From Vibrio thalassae (lineage in GTDB: Bacteria > Pseudomonadota > Gammaproteobacteria > Enterobacterales > Vibrionaceae), in contig NZ_OANU01000022.1 of assembly GCF_900089835.1 (NCBI RefSeq), forward strand, positions 1 to 64,000: DNA of 64,000 nucleotides. Reading direction: 5' to 3'. The notes under the pieces were generated by a model. It ran no database searches and was not told where the DNA came from. It was given only the letters and a program-made list of their open reading frames with translations. This document shows, piece after piece, positions 18,523-27,411 of this stretch. Position 1 is the stretch's first letter. Every line of letters begins with the position of its first letter. The position numbers were made by a program, and so were the translations under genes.

Positions 18523-18588
18523 CGATCAATCTTTATTGTATATGATCAGACTTTATTGTAAATGATCAAACTTTATTGTCTTCCGACA
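18523..18588 (-). repeat. Tn7-like right end with three tandem TnsB-type repeats
   Basis: Three copies of TGATCA(G/A)ACTTTATTGT or close variants occur at 18523-18540, 18543-18560 and 18563-18580 with a 20-bp period. The outermost continues into the terminus CTTCCGACA at 18588. The compact tandem layout contrasts with the spread-out left end, as in Tn7. The tns promoter presumably overlaps or lies just inside these repeats, which would allow TnsB autorepression; that part is inferred. Confidence 0.88.
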
Positions 18589-18593
18589 ACTTC
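18589..18593. repeat. Target-site duplication, right copy (ACTTC)
   Basis: ACTTC lies directly outside the right terminus and is identical to 245-249, showing one clean transposition event with no later deletion across the ends. Confidence 0.9.
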
Positions 18594-18650
18594 GCACTGA
18601 ATATAAAACTGAGTCACTCAACCGTTACCGCTTTTGCTAAGTTACGTGGT
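18594..18650 (-). promoter_or_regulatory. attTn7 recognition region (glmS 3' end)
   Basis: This stretch holds the last codons of glmS ([11 protein letters not shown] and stop) and the bases between the stop and the insertion point. TnsD binds this conserved coding sequence in Tn7 and directs insertion about 23-25 bp downstream, which is where the element sits. Assigned by position and the known Tn7 mechanism. Confidence 0.75.
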
Positions 18651-20446
18651 TGGTCAACATCCGTCCCTTTAATGAGAGCGACGTGGTAAGACAGAAGCTG
18701 CATTGGGACCGTGTAATAGATTGGGGCGATAATGTCGTTAACGTGGGGCATTTGGATGATCTTCATGTTCTCATCCCCTTCAAAGCCAGCTTTTTCATCG
18801 GCAAAGACGTATAGCAGACCACCGCGTGCTCGTACTTCTTCGATATTTGATTTCAGCTTCTCTAGAAGGTCGTTGGTCGGCGCAACAACAACAACGGGCA
18901 TATCTGCATCGATAAGTGCTAGAGGACCGTGTTTCAGCTCACCCGCCGCATACGCTTCTGCGTGAATGTAGGAGATCTCTTTTAACTTCAGAGACGCTTC
19001 CATAGCAATTGGGTAATACTCACCACGACCAAGGAACAGCGTATGATGCTTGTCCGCAAAGTCTGTCGCTAATGCCTCAATTTGTTTATCAAACGCTAAA
19101 GCTTTTTCAATGTTTGCAGGCAGGTCGTGCAGAGACTTTACAATTTCTGCTTCACGCTCTTGCGTCATTCGGCCTTGCAGACGAGCAATAGACACCACCA
19201 TCATCAACATCGAGGCTAATTGAGTTGTGAATGCTTTTGTCGATGCTACGCCAATTTCCGTACCTGCTCGAGTCATAAAGGCAAAGTCAGATTCACGAAC
19301 CAATGATGAACCCGCAACGTTACAAATCGTCATCGCTGACATGTAACCTTTTTCTTTGGCAAGACGAAGCGCTGCTAGCGTATCGGCCGTTTCACCGGAC
19401 TGGGACAGCGTTACCAGTAGGCTGTTTGGACGAACCACGAAGTCACGGTAGCGGAACTCAGAAGCGATTTCGACATCACAGCTTACTCCAGCGATTGACT
19501 CAAACCAATAACGCGCAGCCATACCTGAGTTGTAAGACGTACCACAAGCGATAATTTGAACGTGGTCTACCTTTTTAAGAATATCTACCGCATTGACGCC
19601 AATGGCTTCGGTGACTACCGCTTTGTCGGTAATACGACCTTCCATCGTCTTGATCAGTGCGCGAGGCTGTTCAAAGATCTCTTTTTGCATAAAGTGGCGG
19701 TATTGACCTTTATCGCCAGCATCATGCTCAGCATTAGACTCGGTGATTTCACGCTCAACCGGATTGCCGTTGACGTCAAGAACCGTCACTTCACGACGAG
19801 TAATTTCCGCTACGTCACCTTCTTCAAGGTACATAAAACGACGCGTAACACTGAGTAGGGCCAGTTGGTCTGAAGCTAAGAAATTTTCACCGACACCAAA
19901 GCCAATAACGATTGGGCTTCCAGAGCGCGCTGCCACAATACGGCTTGGGTCTTTGCGGTCAAGCACAACGGTGCCATACGCGCCATCAAGTTGAGCCGCT
20001 GTCTTTTGCAGAGCTTCAACTAACGTTGCAGAAGTACGTAATTCCCACTCCACTAAGTGTGCAATCACTTCTGTATCCGTTTGAGATTGAAAAACATAGC
20101 CACGCTCCTGAAGCGTTGCACGAAGCTCTTCATGGTTCTCAATGATACCATTGTGTACCACAGCGATATCCCCTGATATGTGAGGGTGCGCGTTAGCTTC
20201 TGAAGGCTCACCGTGTGTTGCCCAGCGAGTGTGAGCAATACCCGTACCACCAGTCACATCTAGCGAGTCCACCGCGTCTGCGAGCTCTTGAACCTTACCT
20301 AAGCGACGAACACGTTTCAGTTCTGCATTCGCATCAACAACGGCTACGCCCGCTGAATCATATCCACGGTACTCCAGACGGCGTAACCCCTCTACTAAAA
20401 TCTCCGCTACGTCTCGTTGTGCGACCGCACCTACGATTCCACACAT
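18614..20446 (-). CDS. glmS: Glutamine--fructose-6-phosphate aminotransferase (isomerizing)
   Basis: This enzyme makes glucosamine-6-phosphate from fructose-6-phosphate and glutamine, the first step towards UDP-GlcNAc for cell wall and LPS. The 610-residue protein starts [12 protein letters not shown]; Cys2 is the N-terminal nucleophile of the glutaminase domain. Two SIS sugar-isomerase domains follow (about 285-420 and 455-600), and the end [13 protein letters not shown] is the conserved TnsD target. GGAG lies 7 bp before ATG. It follows a DeoR-family gene by 73 bp on the same strand. The Tn7-like element sits after the stop and leaves the gene intact. Confidence 0.97.
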   Translation of the reverse strand: MCGIVGAVAQRDVAEILVEGLRRLEYRGYDSAGVAVVDANAELKRVRRLGKVQELADAVDSLDVTGGTGIAHTRWATHGEPSEANAHPHISGDIAVVHNGIIENHEELRATLQERGYVFQSQTDTEVIAHLVEWELRTSATLVEALQKTAAQLDGAYGTVVLDRKDPSRIVAARSGSPIVIGFGVGENFLASDQLALLSVTRRFMYLEEGDVAEITRREVTVLDVNGNPVEREITESNAEHDAGDKGQYRHFMQKEIFEQPRALIKTMEGRITDKAVVTEAIGVNAVDILKKVDHVQIIACGTSYNSGMAARYWFESIAGVSCDVEIASEFRYRDFVVRPNSLLVTLSQSGETADTLAALRLAKEKGYMSAMTICNVAGSSLVRESDFAFMTRAGTEIGVASTKAFTTQLASMLMMVVSIARLQGRMTQEREAEIVKSLHDLPANIEKALAFDKQIEALATDFADKHHTLFLGRGEYYPIAMEASLKLKEISYIHAEAYAAGELKHGPLALIDADMPVVVVAPTNDLLEKLKSNIEEVRARGGLLYVFADEKAGFEGDENMKIIQMPHVNDIIAPIYYTVPMQLLSYHVALIKGTDVDQPRNLAKAVTVE

Positions 20447-20472
20447 ATCAATTCTCCGTTTCTAATTTTTGT

Positions 20473-20511
20473 CTCCCTCGCCAAGTGCAAGCAAATCAAT
20501 AATGGAGGGAG
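20473..20511 (-). promoter_or_regulatory. Inverted repeat in the glmS leader
   Basis: CTCCCTC (20473-20479) and GAGGGAG (20505-20511) are perfect complements separated by 25 bases, in the 73-bp gap between the DeoR gene and glmS. No T-run follows in either direction, so this is not an obvious terminator. It may be a leader structure in glmS mRNA. No ribozyme or riboswitch was recognised. Confidence 0.35.
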
Positions 20512-20519
20512 TAATTTTG

Positions 20520-21287
20520 TTAAGCGCAAATGACCTTTACGCCGTTCGATTCGATTTGAGCTTTTTGCTCTTTCGTTAAGCCTTGATCGGTAACAACGAC
20601 GTCAATCGCATCCCATGCTAATTCTAGGTTAGGGATTTTGCGTCCGATTTTCTCGGATTCAATCATCACCACCACCTCACGTGCAACTTCAGCCATAACA
20701 TTACTCAGACCGATAAGCTCATTAAATGTGGTGGTGCCTCGCGCCAAATCGACACCATCTGCACCGATAAATAATTGGTCAAAGTCGTAAGAACGAAGTA
20801 CCGATTCAGCAACTTGTCCTTGGAATGATTCTGAGTGACTATCCCAAGTGCCGCCCGTCATTAATAACGTGGGTTCGTTCTCCATCTCATTGATGGCATT
20901 CGCCAAGGACAGCGAGTTGGTCATGACCACTAAACCTTTTTTACTGCCAAGTTTTGAGACCAAAGCCCCTGTTGTACTACCACAATCGATAACAATTCGA
21001 TAATGATCATTGATTAGACCAACCGCCGCTTCGGCGATGCTTTCTTTGGAGGCTGACGTCAAACTCGACTCATTTAGTACCTCATCTACCGCTTCTTGTG
21101 GAAGCGACACGGCACCGCCATAGCGTCTTAGCAGCAGGCCACTCTTTTCTAATGAAGTGAGGTCTTTACGAATGGTCACTTCAGAGGTATCGAATAGAGC
21201 AGATAGCTCTTCAACGCTCACCTCACCACGCTCTTTAACAAGCTGAGCGATGGAATGACGTCTGACTTGAGTATTTCGTTTACGCAC
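20520..21287 (-). CDS. DeoR-family transcriptional regulator upstream of glmS
   Basis: The 255-residue protein has a DeoR N-terminal winged helix-turn-helix (RRHSIAQLVKERGEVSVEEL, then TIRKDLTSLEKSGLLLRRYGG). A sugar-phosphate-sensing C-terminal domain follows, with DCGSTTGAL near 100 and GADGVDLARGTT near 180. DeoR sensors of this kind bind phosphosugars. The placement just ahead of glmS suggests control of amino-sugar synthesis, but the effector is unknown. Start ATG 21285-21287. Confidence 0.88.
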   Translation of the reverse strand: MRKRNTQVRRHSIAQLVKERGEVSVEELSALFDTSEVTIRKDLTSLEKSGLLLRRYGGAVSLPQEAVDEVLNESSLTSASKESIAEAAVGLINDHYRIVIDCGSTTGALVSKLGSKKGLVVMTNSLSLANAINEMENEPTLLMTGGTWDSHSESFQGQVAESVLRSYDFDQLFIGADGVDLARGTTTFNELIGLSNVMAEVAREVVVMIESEKIGRKIPNLELAWDAIDVVVTDQGLTKEQKAQIESNGVKVICA

Positions 21288-21462
21288 TTTAATTTCGATT
21301 CAAAACTTAACTGATAGCAAAATTATTTCATAATGTAACTTATCACGCAAGAAATCCGCTGCATTAAATCTAAGACACGGTTTAACTGGTGAAATACTGA
21401 CCATTTAAGTTTCGTTTCGAAAATTACCATTTGAAAGTTATGATTACTTGATGAAATTGGCT

Positions 21463-21529
21463 AGAGAGAAAGCACAAAGAAGAAAGAAAAATGGAAGAGA
21501 AAAAAGAAAGAAAAGAGAAAGAAAGGAGA
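21463..21529 (+). repeat. 67-nt polypurine tract
   Basis: Of 67 consecutive bases, 64 are A or G on the plus strand; the exceptions are C at 21473 and 21475 and T at 21492. The tract lies between the mtlR terminator hairpin and the region upstream of the DeoR gene. On the mtl transcript it would read as a long pyrimidine-rich tail after the hairpin. Confidence 0.6.
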
Positions 21530-21532
21530 TAT

Positions 21533-21562
21533 AACTTCGGCACAAGAAATAGCGCCGAAGTT
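21533..21562 (-). terminator. Terminator hairpin after mtlR
   Basis: AACTTCGGC and GCCGAAGTT form a perfect 9-bp stem with a 12-base loop, 9 bp past the mtlR stop. On the minus strand it is followed by ATATCTCCTTTCTTTC, a pyrimidine-rich run rather than a clean T-tract. Confidence 0.65.
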
Positions 21563-21570
21563 TGTCGCTC

Positions 21571-22158
21571 TTAAACCAACGGGTTATCTCGACACAAGGT
21601 TTCTACCAATTCGGTAATCGCTAGTATAATGGTGGACTTTACTCTTTGGTAATGACGCTCTAAGAACATTTCCAGCATCACCCCCTCTAGTCCCTCTGTC
21701 ATGCTTGGATCGTACTCAATCGGCATCATTTTTTGAATGGCGCTGATTTTGTTTAACTCGAACAGCACATCTCTTTCGGTAAAGCTCACTTCGTTGCTTT
21801 GGTGCTTGGTCCATTCACGCAGTGTTACGAAGATATCAATATCATCGAATACGCTTTTGGAGATAATACCAAGACCTAAAAGTAGCTTAGCCCGAACCAG
21901 AATATCTCCTAGCGGACCATCATTGTTCAGTAAAGGATCCACCACATATTTCACTGCATAGTCGTCTTTATGAAAAATACTGTTGATCAATGTGTCTAAC
22001 GTATCATCAATAGCATCATAAGCCGCCATAAGGCACTCATTCGCATCTTTTGCTTCAGACAGAGCTTCTAGAAGTTCAGTTTCATTAGGTGGGTGCAGTG
22101 GCATAACATCTCTTAATACAAAGGGTGCCACATGCATGGCACCAACAGCTTGAATCAT
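21571..22158 (-). CDS. mtlR: Mannitol operon repressor MtlR
   Basis: The 195-residue MtlR-family protein (for example LNDRAPLGDI-like motif [20 protein letters not shown] near 80-95, then [11 protein letters not shown]) represses the mannitol operon. It is not a classical DNA-binding fold, and its mechanism is still unclear in the literature I recall. The start ATG 22156-22158 overlaps the mtlD stop by 4 bp (ATGA), so it is translationally coupled as the last gene of mtlA-mtlD-mtlR. Confidence 0.88.
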   Translation of the reverse strand: MIQAVGAMHVAPFVLRDVMPLHPPNETELLEALSEAKDANECLMAAYDAIDDTLDTLINSIFHKDDYAVKYVVDPLLNNDGPLGDILVRAKLLLGLGIISKSVFDDIDIFVTLREWTKHQSNEVSFTERDVLFELNKISAIQKMMPIEYDPSMTEGLEGVMLEMFLERHYQRVKSTIILAITELVETLCRDNPLV

Positions 22159-23303
22159 TTGAGCGCTAGATACGCTTCGTGCGCTAGTGTAACAACTTCT
22201 GAATCAACATTCAGCTCTGAATAGTGAGCCAGTGTTTTAGCAAAACCTTGCTCAGCAAACATAGCTTGAAGCTCTACTGCCTGTGGGTCATCGTCATTCT
22301 TATAAAGGAATGCCGCTGCAATACCTTTAATCAGATGAGAATTTGGTAAACCATACTCAATAGTGCCGTTGAGTGGCTTGATCAAACGATCTTGTGGGCT
22401 CAACTTGCGGATTGGCTGGCGACCAACACGATCAACTTCATCACGTAGGTACGGGTTTGCAAAACGGTTAAGAATCTTCTTAATGTATGCGGCATGTGCT
22501 TCTGCATCAAAACCGTAACGACGAATAAGAACTTCACCACTTTCTTGCATTGCCGCTTGAACATCAGCACAGATTGCAGAGTCTTCAATAGAATCTTTAA
22601 TTGTCTCGTGACCCGCGAGTACACCTAAATACGCAGTAATCAAATGACCAGTATTTAGAGTGAACAGTTTGCGCTCCACGAACGCCATCAAGTTGTCAGT
22701 GCATTCCATACCTTTAATAGCGGGGATCTTGCCAACGAATTGGGTCTGGTCAACAATCCACTCACTGAAGGTTTCTACCGTTACCGCTAGAGGATCGGTT
22801 TCACCTTCTTCTGCTGGAGGAACAATACGGTCAACGGCGGAGTCAACAAAACCGATGTGCTCTTGTGCAAACGCTTTCGCCTCTTCTGACAGGTGTTCAA
22901 ATACCATCTCTTTAAACTGGCTAGTACCCCGAACCATGTTCTCACAGGCAATAATGTTTAGTGGCGCTGTATTGCCAGCTTCAAAGCGTTTTTCAATACC
23001 TTGAGCAACAGATTTAGAAATGATTTTGAGAACCGTTGGACCAACCGCTGTTGTCACCATGTCGACGTTTGCAATCAGGTCCATAATGTCTGAACTAGTA
23101 GAATTCACTGCAGTGACATTATTCACCTGTTCTACAACGCAATCTTCACCAACGATTTTAACTGGGTAGGATTGACGTTCGATTAGGGCGTTAACCACGG
23201 TTTCATTTACGTCAGCAAATGTTACGTGAATACCAGCATCTGCTAATAGTTTACCAATAAAGCCACGACCGATGTTACCTGCGCCAAAATGTAGTGCTTT
23301 CAT
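22155..23303 (-). CDS. mtlD: Mannitol-1-phosphate 5-dehydrogenase
   Basis: MtlD oxidises mannitol-1-phosphate to fructose-6-phosphate with NAD. The start at ATG 23301-23303 gives 382 residues, the usual length. It is chosen over an in-frame upstream start because [17 protein letters not shown] is the canonical N-terminus (GxGxxGRG dinucleotide motif) and GGAAGG lies just ahead. The family KxxxxNxxH region is seen as [16 protein letters not shown] near 215. It is second in the mtl operon, 121 bp after mtlA, with a terminator-like hairpin in the gap. Confidence 0.96.
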   Translation of the reverse strand: MKALHFGAGNIGRGFIGKLLADAGIHVTFADVNETVVNALIERQSYPVKIVGEDCVVEQVNNVTAVNSTSSDIMDLIANVDMVTTAVGPTVLKIISKSVAQGIEKRFEAGNTAPLNIIACENMVRGTSQFKEMVFEHLSEEAKAFAQEHIGFVDSAVDRIVPPAEEGETDPLAVTVETFSEWIVDQTQFVGKIPAIKGMECTDNLMAFVERKLFTLNTGHLITAYLGVLAGHETIKDSIEDSAICADVQAAMQESGEVLIRRYGFDAEAHAAYIKKILNRFANPYLRDEVDRVGRQPIRKLSPQDRLIKPLNGTIEYGLPNSHLIKGIAAAFLYKNDDDPQAVELQAMFAEQGFAKTLAHYSELNVDSEVVTLAHEAYLALK

Positions 23304-23349
23304 CACACACCTTCCAACCAAAATATTAAAATAAGAAAAAATAAAAAGT

Positions 23350-23374
23350 GAGACCAACAGGGGGCGTTGGTCTC
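23350..23374 (-). terminator. Intra-operon hairpin with T-tract between mtlA and mtlD
   Basis: GAGACCAAC and GTTGGTCTC form a perfect 9-bp stem. On the transcribed minus strand it is followed by ACTTTTTATTTTTTC, a good intrinsic-terminator pattern. It lies inside the operon, so it probably reduces mtlD and mtlR expression relative to mtlA (partial termination or 3'-end protection). Confidence 0.7.
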
Positions 23375-23402
23375 GTTTCACTTAGGAGCTACAACTTAAA
23401 GC

Positions 23403-23421
23403 CATGGTGATCATCACCATG
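23403..23421 (-). repeat. Inverted repeat right after mtlA stop
   Basis: CATGGTGAT and ATCACCATG are perfect 9-bp arms around a single C, 3 bp beyond the mtlA stop codon. Together with the hairpin at 23350-23374 it makes a two-structure spacer. The role is unknown; it could be an mRNA 3'-end block. Confidence 0.45.
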
Positions 23422-23424
23422 TTG

Positions 23425-25314
23425 CTACTTACCACTCAATATGCGAAGTACATCGTCGGCATTAGTAGTAGACTTCAAGCATTCAACGGCTTGTTCGTCG
23501 TCAAGTGAATTCGTAATTGCTGTGATGACTTGAATGTGTTCATCACCTTGCGCTGCGATACCAACAACCATCTTAGCTACATCATCTTCGTCCTCACCCC
23601 ACTGAACTCCTTCAGGGAATTGGCAGAACACAATGCCAGTCTTCTTCACGAACTGTTTCGCTTCAATGGTACCGTGAGGTACTGCAATCGACTCACCAAG
23701 GTAAGTAGAAACCAACTCTTCACGAGCAAGCATGCCTTCAACATACTGAGGTTCTACATAACCAAGTTTTACGAGTTGCTCACCAGCAAACTTGATAACC
23801 TCTTCTTTGGTTTTCGCTTCCATACCCAAGAAGATATTTTCATTGTTAAGCTCAAGCTGTCCTTCTGTGCTTGAACTATTGTCTACTGGTGCTTCAGGCT
23901 TTTTTGGCTCACCCCCTTGCTTTGCGTTACCAAGGTCAGCGACCAAGCGATCATAAACAGCAGAGTCTAAAAAGTTGACAATAGATATATGATGCGAGTT
24001 TGCCGCATGTGTGCGTGCTCGGTCAGTCAAATCTTGATGCGTTATCACGATATCCGCATCGTCAGGAAGGCTATTGATGGCTAGATTGATGACATTAATA
24101 TCAAGGCCAGCTGCTTCAACTTTCTTACGAAGCATACTTGCACCCATAGCACTTGAGCCCATCCCTGCATCACACGCTACAACGATTTTTTTAACGCCTG
24201 CGCTATTAAGTGCAGCATTTCCTTGACCTTTCGAAGCAGCTTTCATATCCGCTGTTTGACTCGCTGCTTTCTCGAGTGCATCGTCAGATTCATCTTGTTT
24301 CTGTGTTTTCATTAGCAGTGAAGCGACAAAGAAGGTTACTGCAGCAGAGGCGAATACCGCAAGCAACACCCCAAAATATGACGCCGGAGGTGTCATAAGA
24401 AGCACAGCAAAAATCGAACCCGGTGACGCTGGAGCAACTAGACCTGCATCGGTCATGGTAAGAATGAATACGCCCGTCATGCCACCAGCAATAACCGAAA
24501 TAATGAGGCGTGGATTCATAAGGACATAAGGGAAATAAATTTCGTGTATCCCACCGAAGAAGTGGATAATAACCGCACCTGGAGCGGATTCTTTTGCAGT
24601 ACCGCGACCGAAGAACATATAAGCGAGAAGTAGACCTAGACCAGGACCAGGGTTTGCTTCGATTAGGAAGAATATGGATTTGCCTGTTTCTTCTGCCTGC
24701 TGAATACCGAGCGGTGTAAAGATGCCGTGGTTAATCGCGTTGTTTAAAAACAGAATTTTTGCCGGCTCTACAAAGATTGAACTTAGAGGTAAAAGGCCAG
24801 CATTTACCATAACACCTACGCCAGCGGCTAACCCATCAGAAAGCACTTTCACTGCAGGCCCAACAACTAGGTAGGCAAGAATTGCACAAACCATGCCGAT
24901 GATACCGGCAGAGAAGTTATTAACCAACATCTCAAAACCGCTTTTGACCTTGCCTTCAATAGCTTGATCAAATTTTTTGATTGCCAGAGCGCCCAACGGA
25001 CCGACAATCATCGCGCCCATGAACATAGGGATGTCAGATCCGACAATAACACCCATCGTGGTAACAGCACCGACAACGGCACCGCGATCACCAGCCACCA
25101 TCTTACCACCCGTGTAGCCGATAAGTAGCGGCAACAAATAGGTAATCATCGGGCCAACCATTGAACTTAATGTTTCGTTCGGAATCCATCCAGTTGGAAT
25201 AAATAGAGCCGTAATCAAACCCCAAGCGATGAAAGCGCCAATATTTGGCATCACCATGTTGGAGAGGAAACGACCAAAGTTTTGTACTTTGATTTTCGCT
25301 TCAGGAGATAGCAT
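23425..25314 (-). CDS. mtlA: PTS mannitol transporter subunit IICBA
   Basis: MtlA imports and phosphorylates mannitol at the inner membrane. The 629-residue protein has all three PTS domains: membrane IIC (about 12-340), IIB with the phospho-cysteine loop VACDAGMGSSAMGASM near 380, and IIA with the phospho-histidine in AVPHGT near 548. It leads mtlA-mtlD-mtlR. The upstream region has three CRP-like sites, consistent with catabolite-controlled expression; the nearest is about 110 bp from the start codon. Confidence 0.97.
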   Translation of the reverse strand: MLSPEAKIKVQNFGRFLSNMVMPNIGAFIAWGLITALFIPTGWIPNETLSSMVGPMITYLLPLLIGYTGGKMVAGDRGAVVGAVTTMGVIVGSDIPMFMGAMIVGPLGALAIKKFDQAIEGKVKSGFEMLVNNFSAGIIGMVCAILAYLVVGPAVKVLSDGLAAGVGVMVNAGLLPLSSIFVEPAKILFLNNAINHGIFTPLGIQQAEETGKSIFFLIEANPGPGLGLLLAYMFFGRGTAKESAPGAVIIHFFGGIHEIYFPYVLMNPRLIISVIAGGMTGVFILTMTDAGLVAPASPGSIFAVLLMTPPASYFGVLLAVFASAAVTFFVASLLMKTQKQDESDDALEKAASQTADMKAASKGQGNAALNSAGVKKIVVACDAGMGSSAMGASMLRKKVEAAGLDINVINLAINSLPDDADIVITHQDLTDRARTHAANSHHISIVNFLDSAVYDRLVADLGNAKQGGEPKKPEAPVDNSSSTEGQLELNNENIFLGMEAKTKEEVIKFAGEQLVKLGYVEPQYVEGMLAREELVSTYLGESIAVPHGTIEAKQFVKKTGIVFCQFPEGVQWGEDEDDVAKMVVGIAAQGDEHIQVITAITNSLDDEQAVECLKSTTNADDVLRILSGK

Positions 25315-25424
25315 AAGGTTATCCTCGTTATCAGAAAAAGTGGTCTCTTTGGACCAAAATTTGTTATTTAAAAGTCATTTAAAAAGTAGCACAAGATTTC
25401 AAAAAGTCAGAACATAGGCACTTT

Positions 25425-25440
25425 TGTGATAAGTATCACC
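25425..25440 (-). promoter_or_regulatory. CRP-like site 1 upstream of mtlA
   Basis: TGTGA-TAAGTA-TCACC matches the CRP consensus TGTGA-N6-TCACA at nine of ten positions, about 111 bp before the mtlA start. Confidence 0.65.
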
Positions 25441-25467
25441 ATCAAAAAAGCCAACCCCACACAAAAT

Positions 25468-25483
25468 AGTGACAAAGTTCACA
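25468..25483 (-). promoter_or_regulatory. CRP-like site 2 upstream of mtlA
   Basis: AGTGA-CAAAGT-TCACA, nine of ten consensus positions, about 154 bp before mtlA. The clustering of sites resembles the multi-site CRP array known for E. coli mtlA. Confidence 0.6.
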
Positions 25484-25540
25484 TCATTTCAGAGTTGATA
25501 AATTACACGCCATTCTTACTGAGAATTCATCTCATTTAAT

Positions 25541-25556
25541 AGTGACAAGAATCACA
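25541..25556 (+). promoter_or_regulatory. CRP-like site 3 in the mtlA / HAD-phosphatase intergenic region
   Basis: AGTGA-CAAGAA-TCACA, nine of ten consensus positions. It lies about midway in the 469-bp divergent region, so it could act on mtlA, the plus-strand phosphatase gene, or both. The remaining bases of 25315-25783 show no gene I can support. Confidence 0.5.
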
Positions 25557-25783
25557 ATATTTAACTCATAGCATGTAAAATAGTTAGCGAAAAGGATCAC
25601 ACTTTTATTAATACATTCCATTTCCACTTCAAATAACCCTGCTATTATGCAACTGAGATGTGCATTAATCGCCCAACAATAGGCCTTATTGTAATTAAAT
25701 TACCAAAATGTCGTTTGAATTTCACCCATTCTCTGACAAAGTACCGTAATAAAAAAACACCGTGAAATTTAAAGGATAAAAAC

Positions 25784-26440
25784 ATGATTAACGCGCTACT
25801 ATTTGATATGGACGGCTTAATATTTGATACCGAATCTGTGTATAAAAAGAGTTGGCAATACGCCGCAAAACAAATGGGCTACGAGCTAACTGATGACTAC
25901 TATCAAGGATTCATTGGCGTGCAGGATCCTGATTGTGAGCGTATGCTGTGCGAACATTTTGGGGAAGGATTTGACCTGGAAGCGTACAAAGTTATTCGTG
26001 ACCAACACTTCCGTAAAGCGAGAGAAAAAGGTGTCGACTATAAGCGCGGTTTCCATGAACTCTTCAAAACCGCGAAGGAACACAACCTAGTAACCGCACT
26101 CGTGACCTCCTCACACTTGCCTGAAGTAAAACACAACTTTCAAGACTCTGACTATCTAGAACAATTCGATACTGTTATTACCGCTGAAAATGTCGCAAAC
26201 GGTAAACCGAGGCCAGATTGCTACATCATGGCATGCCAGCGCTTAAATTTGGAACCAAGTGAATGTTTGGTACTAGAAGACTCCAACAACGGTATGCGCG
26301 CAGGAAAAGACGCGGGATGTCAGGCTGCGATGATTCCAGATATCACCCCTCCGAACAAAGAGATTGCTGAAATCGCTGACTACTTATTCGATTCATTAGA
26401 GCAAGTCACCGCCCTTATTCACAATCAACCAAGATCTTAA
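25784..26440 (+). CDS. HAD-superfamily phosphatase (beta-phosphoglucomutase-like)
   Basis: The 218-residue protein has HAD motif I FDMDGLIFDTE at residue 7, a helical cap (about 15-85), motif II in VTSSHLPEV near 108, motif III lysine in NGKPRPD near 143, and motif IV LEDSNNGMRAG near 163. These mark a subfamily I cap-type sugar-phosphate phosphatase or phosphomutase. The substrate is unknown. The divergent position next to the mannitol operon, sharing CRP-like sites, hints at a hexitol or hexose phosphate. AAAGGA lies 8 bp before ATG. Confidence 0.88.
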   Translation: MINALLFDMDGLIFDTESVYKKSWQYAAKQMGYELTDDYYQGFIGVQDPDCERMLCEHFGEGFDLEAYKVIRDQHFRKAREKGVDYKRGFHELFKTAKEHNLVTALVTSSHLPEVKHNFQDSDYLEQFDTVITAENVANGKPRPDCYIMACQRLNLEPSECLVLEDSNNGMRAGKDAGCQAAMIPDITPPNKEIAEIADYLFDSLEQVTALIHNQPRS

Positions 26441-26487
26441 TTTAGGTCAATAGTCGCTCTTGTAATAGCAAAGTGCCGATACAACAA

Positions 26488-26510
26488 AGCCCCACTTTAT
26501 AAGCGGGGCT
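26488..26510 (-). terminator. Terminator after the beta-hydroxyacid dehydrogenase gene
   Basis: AGCCCC and GGGGCT pair in a 6-bp stem. On the minus strand it is followed by TTGTTGTAT, so it best serves the minus-strand gene ending at 26533. It may also stop convergent plus-strand transcripts. Confidence 0.6.
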
Positions 26511-26532
26511 CCTTCAACCTAGGGATAAATCA

Positions 26533-27411
26533 TCACTTCTTAAGCTGCGTAAAGTAATCAAAGATGACTGGCACATCATTTTGAGCTAGACCTGAATCAA
26601 CAGCCCCTTGCAGACTCTTAGACGTGCCCTCAGCAATCAGCGATTCGGTGCCTAGATCAGACACCATTTCTAAAAAGTAGCCCAGATCTTTGTTTGCATT
26701 CGCAATTGAGAAACCTAACTTTTCTTCACCATCTACTGCGTAGAATTTGCAAAATTGCATAAATGGAGAGTTAGATGGGCCAGCAGACATAATATCAAAT
26801 AGCTGTTGACCATCTACACCTGCGAGTTTTGCAATCGCGAACGCTTGCGACATAGTGGCGACAGTCGTCATACCCATAAAGTTATTTACCAGCTTCGTCA
26901 CATGTCCAGAACCTAGCGCACCAAGGTGAAATACATTTTCGCCTTGTTCATCAAGGACCGGTTTCACTTTGTTAAACGTGTCAATGTTACCCGCAGCCAT
27001 AATGTTTAGCAGGCCATCTTTAGCATGAGCGGGAGTGCGACCCAATGGAGCATCGATCATGCCAGCACCACGTGCGGCAAGCTCCTCGCCAATTTTACGA
27101 GTAGAGGCAGGGATTGAAGTACCAAAGTCGATAAGTGTCGCCCCTTCTTTAATACCCGCTAAAATACCTTCGTCACCATAAACCACTTTCTCTACTACCG
27201 CTGAAGTGGTTAAACATAGCATTACGATATCGCTGTTTTCAGCAAGCTCTTTCGCCGTTTTTGCTTCTTTAGCGCCACGAGCTACACAAGCAGCAACAGC
27301 GTCTTTGTTTAGGTCCATTACGTTGAGTTCGTAACCACGGTTTTGAAGGTTCTCAACCATGTTACCGCCCATAAGGCCTAGGCCGATGAAACCAATGACT
27401 GGTTTTGTCAT
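26533..27411 (-). CDS. NAD(P)-dependent beta-hydroxyacid dehydrogenase (HIBADH/GarR family)
   Basis: The 292-residue protein has the Rossmann motif GFIGLGLMGGNMV at residue 9, the substrate loop LGRTPAHAKDGLL near 125, and the catalytic lysine in GHVTKLVNNFMG near 172. The family reduces or oxidises short beta-hydroxyacids such as tartronate semialdehyde, 3-hydroxyisobutyrate or succinic semialdehyde. The exact substrate cannot be read here. The gene is monocistronic between convergent and divergent neighbours. TTGTATGA (27432-27439) and TCATACAA (27551-27558) upstream form a widely spaced inverted pair that could be regulator half-sites. Confidence 0.85.
   Translation of the reverse strand: MTKPVIGFIGLGLMGGNMVENLQNRGYELNVMDLNKDAVAACVARGAKEAKTAKELAENSDIVMLCLTTSAVVEKVVYGDEGILAGIKEGATLIDFGTSIPASTRKIGEELAARGAGMIDAPLGRTPAHAKDGLLNIMAAGNIDTFNKVKPVLDEQGENVFHLGALGSGHVTKLVNNFMGMTTVATMSQAFAIAKLAGVDGQQLFDIMSAGPSNSPFMQFCKFYAVDGEEKLGFSIANANKDLGYFLEMVSDLGTESLIAEGTSKSLQGAVDSGLAQNDVPVIFDYFTQLKK

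Larger units (their letters stand above)
250..18588 (-). mobile_element. Complete Tn7-like transposon with defence cargo (18,339 bp) inserted at attTn7
   Basis: Both termini are visible: TGTCGGAAG at 250-258 and its complement CTTCCGACA at 18580-18588. They are flanked by identical 5-bp ACTTC duplications. The right end abuts glmS, with the insertion about 23 bp past its stop codon, matching classical attTn7. The element encodes a full tnsABCDE set (10850-18479) followed by hsdM-hsdS-hsdR and an RT-nitrilase gene (395-10754). All genes are transcribed from the glmS side towards the left end. Every tns reading frame appears intact, so the element could be active. Both TnsD (attTn7 targeting) and TnsE (conjugating-plasmid targeting) are present. 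Confidence 0.95.

Noticed and set aside
20447..20519. glmS ribozyme/riboswitch
   Set aside because: The leader is 73 bp and lacks the expected fold; glmS ribozymes are a Gram-positive feature.
25340..25356. Small hairpin TGGTC/GACCA with a T-run in the mtlA leader, as an attenuator
   Set aside because: Only a 5-bp stem; too weak to call.
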